The translations under genes and the position numbers were made by a program. Shown in pieces: positions 55,900-57,926 of a DNA stretch of 57,926 bases; the stretch's first letter is position 1, and each line of letters starts with the position of its first letter. Source of the stretch: Oscillospiraceae bacterium (lineage in GTDB: Bacteria > Bacillota > Clostridia > Oscillospirales > Oscillospiraceae); contig JAHHRZ010000014.1 in assembly GCA_020025515.1 (NCBI GenBank), forward strand, positions 1-57,926, given 5' to 3'. The notes beneath the pieces were generated by a model. It worked only from the letters and a program-made list of their open reading frames with translations. It made no database searches and had not been told where the DNA came from.

Positions 55900-57864
55900 A
55901 TGGGAAAGTTTGTACCTGCGTCTGAAATGTCTATGAGCGATCAGGTCAAGATCCGTCGTGAGAAGCTTGAGCAGCTTCAAGCCGACGGGATGAACCCGTT
56001 CGCACAGACGAAGTTTGATTTTGATTCCTTTGCAAAGGATGTGAAGGAGAATTTTGAGAAGCTGGAGGGCGAGACTGTCCGGCTGGCAGGCCGTTTGATG
56101 AGCAAGCGCGGCATGGGGAAGGTTATTTTCTGCGACCTGCAGGACAGCTCCGGCCGTGTACAGCTCTACGTCCGAATGGACGAAATGGAGTCTGAGGAAA
56201 GCTATAATCGGTTTAAGAAGAATGACATCGGTGACATTGTCGGTGTAGAAGGCGATATGTTCCGTACGCAAAAAGGCGAGATTTCTGTACGGGTGAGAAA
56301 GGCTGTGCTGCTAAGCAAGTCTCTTCTGCCTATGCCTGAGAAATTCCACGGCCTTACCAATCGTGAGACCCGGTATCGCCAGCGCTATGTAGATCTGATT
56401 GTGAATCCTGAGGTCAAGGATACCTTTGTAAAGCGCAGTATGATTATGCGTGAGCTGCGGAACTTCCTGGATAACAGAGGCTTCCTGGAGGTGGACACCC
56501 CGATTCTGACACCTTTTGAGATCGGTGCTTCCGCTCGCCCCTTCATCACCCACCATAATACCCTGGATATGGACATGGTTCTGCGTATTGAAACAGAGCT
56601 GTACCTAAAGCGCCTGGTTGTGGGTGGTATGGACAAGGTCTACGAGGTAGGCCGTATCTTCCGAAACGAGGGCATGGACCCCAAGCACAATCCTGAATTT
56701 ACCACCATTGAGCTGTATCAGGCCTATACGGACTACCACGGTATGATGGATTTGGTTGAAGATATGATGAAGACCGTGGCCATGAAGGTCTGCGGCAGCC
56801 TCACCATCCCTTATCAGGGCAATATGATTGACCTGAACCATTGGGAGCGCCTGACCATGGTTGAAGCGGTTAAGAAGTACTCCGGTGTTGATTTTGCTGC
56901 GATTTCTTCTGACGAAGAGGCCATTGCCGTGGCAAAGGAGCACCATGTGGAGCTGCCTGAGATTCCCAGCAAGGGTGCCATTCTGGCAGAGTTCTTCGAT
57001 GCATTTGTAGAGGAAAAGCTGATTCAGCCCACGTTCATCTACGACTACCCCGTGGAAAACAGCCCTCTTGCTAAGCGCAAGCCCAATGATCCTGCATTCA
57101 CCGAGCGGTTTGAGTATTTCATCAATGCGACTGAGTTTGGCAATGCATTCTCTGAGTTGAACGACCCCATTGACCAAAAGGGTCGCTTTGAACGTCAGGT
57201 AGCGGAGCGGAAGGCACTGGATCCCAACAGCAACGCACAGGTGGACTATGACTATGTGACAGCTTTGGAATATGGCCTTCCCCCTACGGGCGGCCTGGGC
57301 TTCGGCGTGGACCGCTTGGTAATGCTTTTGACCGATTCGGCCTCTATTCGTGACGTTCTGCTTTTCCCCACAATGAAACCCCTGGATGATGTAAAGAAGA
57401 AAAATGATGTACAGAATGCGGCTCCTGAAGCTGCTCCCGAAGTCAAAAATGATGTAAATGAAGCACCGATTGTGTCGGATGAGCCTATCGATTTCTCCAA
57501 GGTTGAAATTGAGCCTCTGTTTGCTGATTTCGTCGATTTTGATACCTTCGCAAAGTCCGACTTCCGTGCCGTTAAGGTTAAGGAATGCGAGGCTGTGAAG
57601 AAGTCCAAGAAGCTCTTAAAGTTCACTCTGGACGATGGTACAGGCGTTGATCGGGTCATTTTGAGCGGTATTCACGACACTTATGAGCCGGAAGAACTGG
57701 TCGGCAAGACTCTGATCGCCATTACCAACCTGCCTCCTCGCAAGATGATGGGTATTGATTCCTGCGGTATGATTATTTCCGCTGTCCATCATGAGGAAGG
57801 CGTTGAAAAGCTCCATTGCCTGATGGTTGATCCTCATATTCCGGCAGGTGCTAAGCTGTACTAA
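55900..57864 (+). CDS. lysS: Class II lysyl-tRNA synthetase with C-terminal tRNA-binding (EMAPII/Trbp111) domain
   Basis: This 654-residue protein: residues 1 to about 490 are a complete class II LysRS, with an N-terminal OB-fold anticodon domain, motif 2 (GRIFRNEGMDPKHNPEFTTIE) and motif 3 (GLGFGVDRLVMLLTD). A linker rich in Ala, Pro, Glu and Asn (about 490-540) leads to a second OB-fold domain, about 545-654: FAKSDFRAVKVKECEAVKKS, LKFTLDDGTGVDRVILSGIH, and NLPPRKMMGIDSCGMIISA. This matches the tRNA-binding domain at the C-terminus of bacterial MetRS. Ordinary bacterial LysRS is about 490-510 residues without it. GAGAGGTTAATC precedes the ATG. Confidence 0.95.
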   Translation: MGKFVPASEMSMSDQVKIRREKLEQLQADGMNPFAQTKFDFDSFAKDVKENFEKLEGETVRLAGRLMSKRGMGKVIFCDLQDSSGRVQLYVRMDEMESEESYNRFKKNDIGDIVGVEGDMFRTQKGEISVRVRKAVLLSKSLLPMPEKFHGLTNRETRYRQRYVDLIVNPEVKDTFVKRSMIMRELRNFLDNRGFLEVDTPILTPFEIGASARPFITHHNTLDMDMVLRIETELYLKRLVVGGMDKVYEVGRIFRNEGMDPKHNPEFTTIELYQAYTDYHGMMDLVEDMMKTVAMKVCGSLTIPYQGNMIDLNHWERLTMVEAVKKYSGVDFAAISSDEEAIAVAKEHHVELPEIPSKGAILAEFFDAFVEEKLIQPTFIYDYPVENSPLAKRKPNDPAFTERFEYFINATEFGNAFSELNDPIDQKGRFERQVAERKALDPNSNAQVDYDYVTALEYGLPPTGGLGFGVDRLVMLLTDSASIRDVLLFPTMKPLDDVKKKNDVQNAAPEAAPEVKNDVNEAPIVSDEPIDFSKVEIEPLFADFVDFDTFAKSDFRAVKVKECEAVKKSKKLLKFTLDDGTGVDRVILSGIHDTYEPEELVGKTLIAITNLPPRKMMGIDSCGMIISAVHHEEGVEKLHCLMVDPHIPAGAKLY

Positions 57865-57870
57865 TGATGT

Positions 57871-57891
57871 ACCGTTTTGCCATTCAAAACG
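57871..57891 (+). repeat. Hairpin after lysS
   Basis: CCGTTTTG pairs with CAAAACGG around a 5-nt loop shortly after the lysS stop. No T tract follows before the window end, so it cannot be called a terminator with confidence. Confidence 0.35.
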
Positions 57892-57926
57892 GGATGTTCC
57901 GTAATTCACGGAAACCATAAAAAACT

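Overview
The window is a chromosomal segment from a Gram-positive Clostridia-type bacterium, most plausibly an Oscillospiraceae/Ruminococcaceae relative from the gut. This rests on gene content and order: a PolC-type replicative polymerase at the end of a pyrH-frr-uppS-cdsA-dxr-rseP-ispG operon, a glmU-like/prs/pth/mfd block, Mini-RNase III, RqcH, a holB-ricT pair, ftsEX with a PucR-type regulator, purine-rich Shine-Dalgarno sites and classical sigma-A promoters. No tRNA, rRNA or CRISPR array was seen. The only mobile element is an IS200-like unit at the left edge.

Layout. 1-960: IS200/IS605-type tnpA embedded in many small hairpins. 976-5092: accessory genes on the minus strand (carboxyl methyltransferase, ZIP metal transporter behind a perfect palindromic operator, formylglycine sulfatase), plus a 5'-truncated nitrilase relic on the plus strand. 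5137-6810: glnS (minus). 7127-17748: a long plus-strand operon for nucleotide, translation, isoprenoid/envelope and replication functions. 17835-25261: uridine phosphorylase, then a GlmU-like protein with an apparently dead N-terminal domain, prs, pth and mfd. 25611-29919: VanW-domain cell-surface protein (apparent ATT start), Mini-III and rqcH. 29967-32911: SEDS protein (minus), phosphoribosyltransferase and an AT-richer methyltransferase.

32984-43640 is a 13-gene minus-strand ethanolamine-utilisation microcompartment operon, in transcription order eutG-eutA-eutB-eutC-eutL-eutE-eutM-eutT-pduL-(unknown)-eutN-eutH-eutQ. It contains transport, the B12-dependent lyase with its reactivase and adenosyltransferase, CoA-acylating aldehyde dehydrogenase, phosphotransacylase, alcohol dehydrogenase and three shell proteins (BMC-H, BMC-T, pentamer). 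No EutV/W, EutR, EutS, EutP or EutK is present. Short amphipathic helices resembling encapsulation peptides occur on several of its proteins, at the C-terminus in the case of EutE. A CFI-box zinc-ribbon protein is divergent from it.

43800-57864: CFI-box protein, holB, ricT with a very long disordered tail, an FMN-riboswitch-controlled riboflavin ECF component, a DUF4830 lipo/membrane-anchored protein, a 16S rRNA pseudouridine synthase, a PucR-family regulator, ftsE-ftsX with a coiled-coil M23 hydrolase and a Ctp protease, then greA and a LysRS carrying an extra C-terminal EMAPII/Trbp111-type tRNA-binding domain.

Most of the window is ordinary housekeeping DNA. The items most worth a second look are the pseudo-GlmU in the canonical glmU slot, the LysRS fusion, the RicT tail, the hairpin cluster around the IS200 transposase, the palindrome with a stop-interrupted mini-ORF before the ZIP transporter, and the regulator-less eut locus with its targeting helices and one unidentified member. 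All functional calls are from reading the translations; no database search was run.
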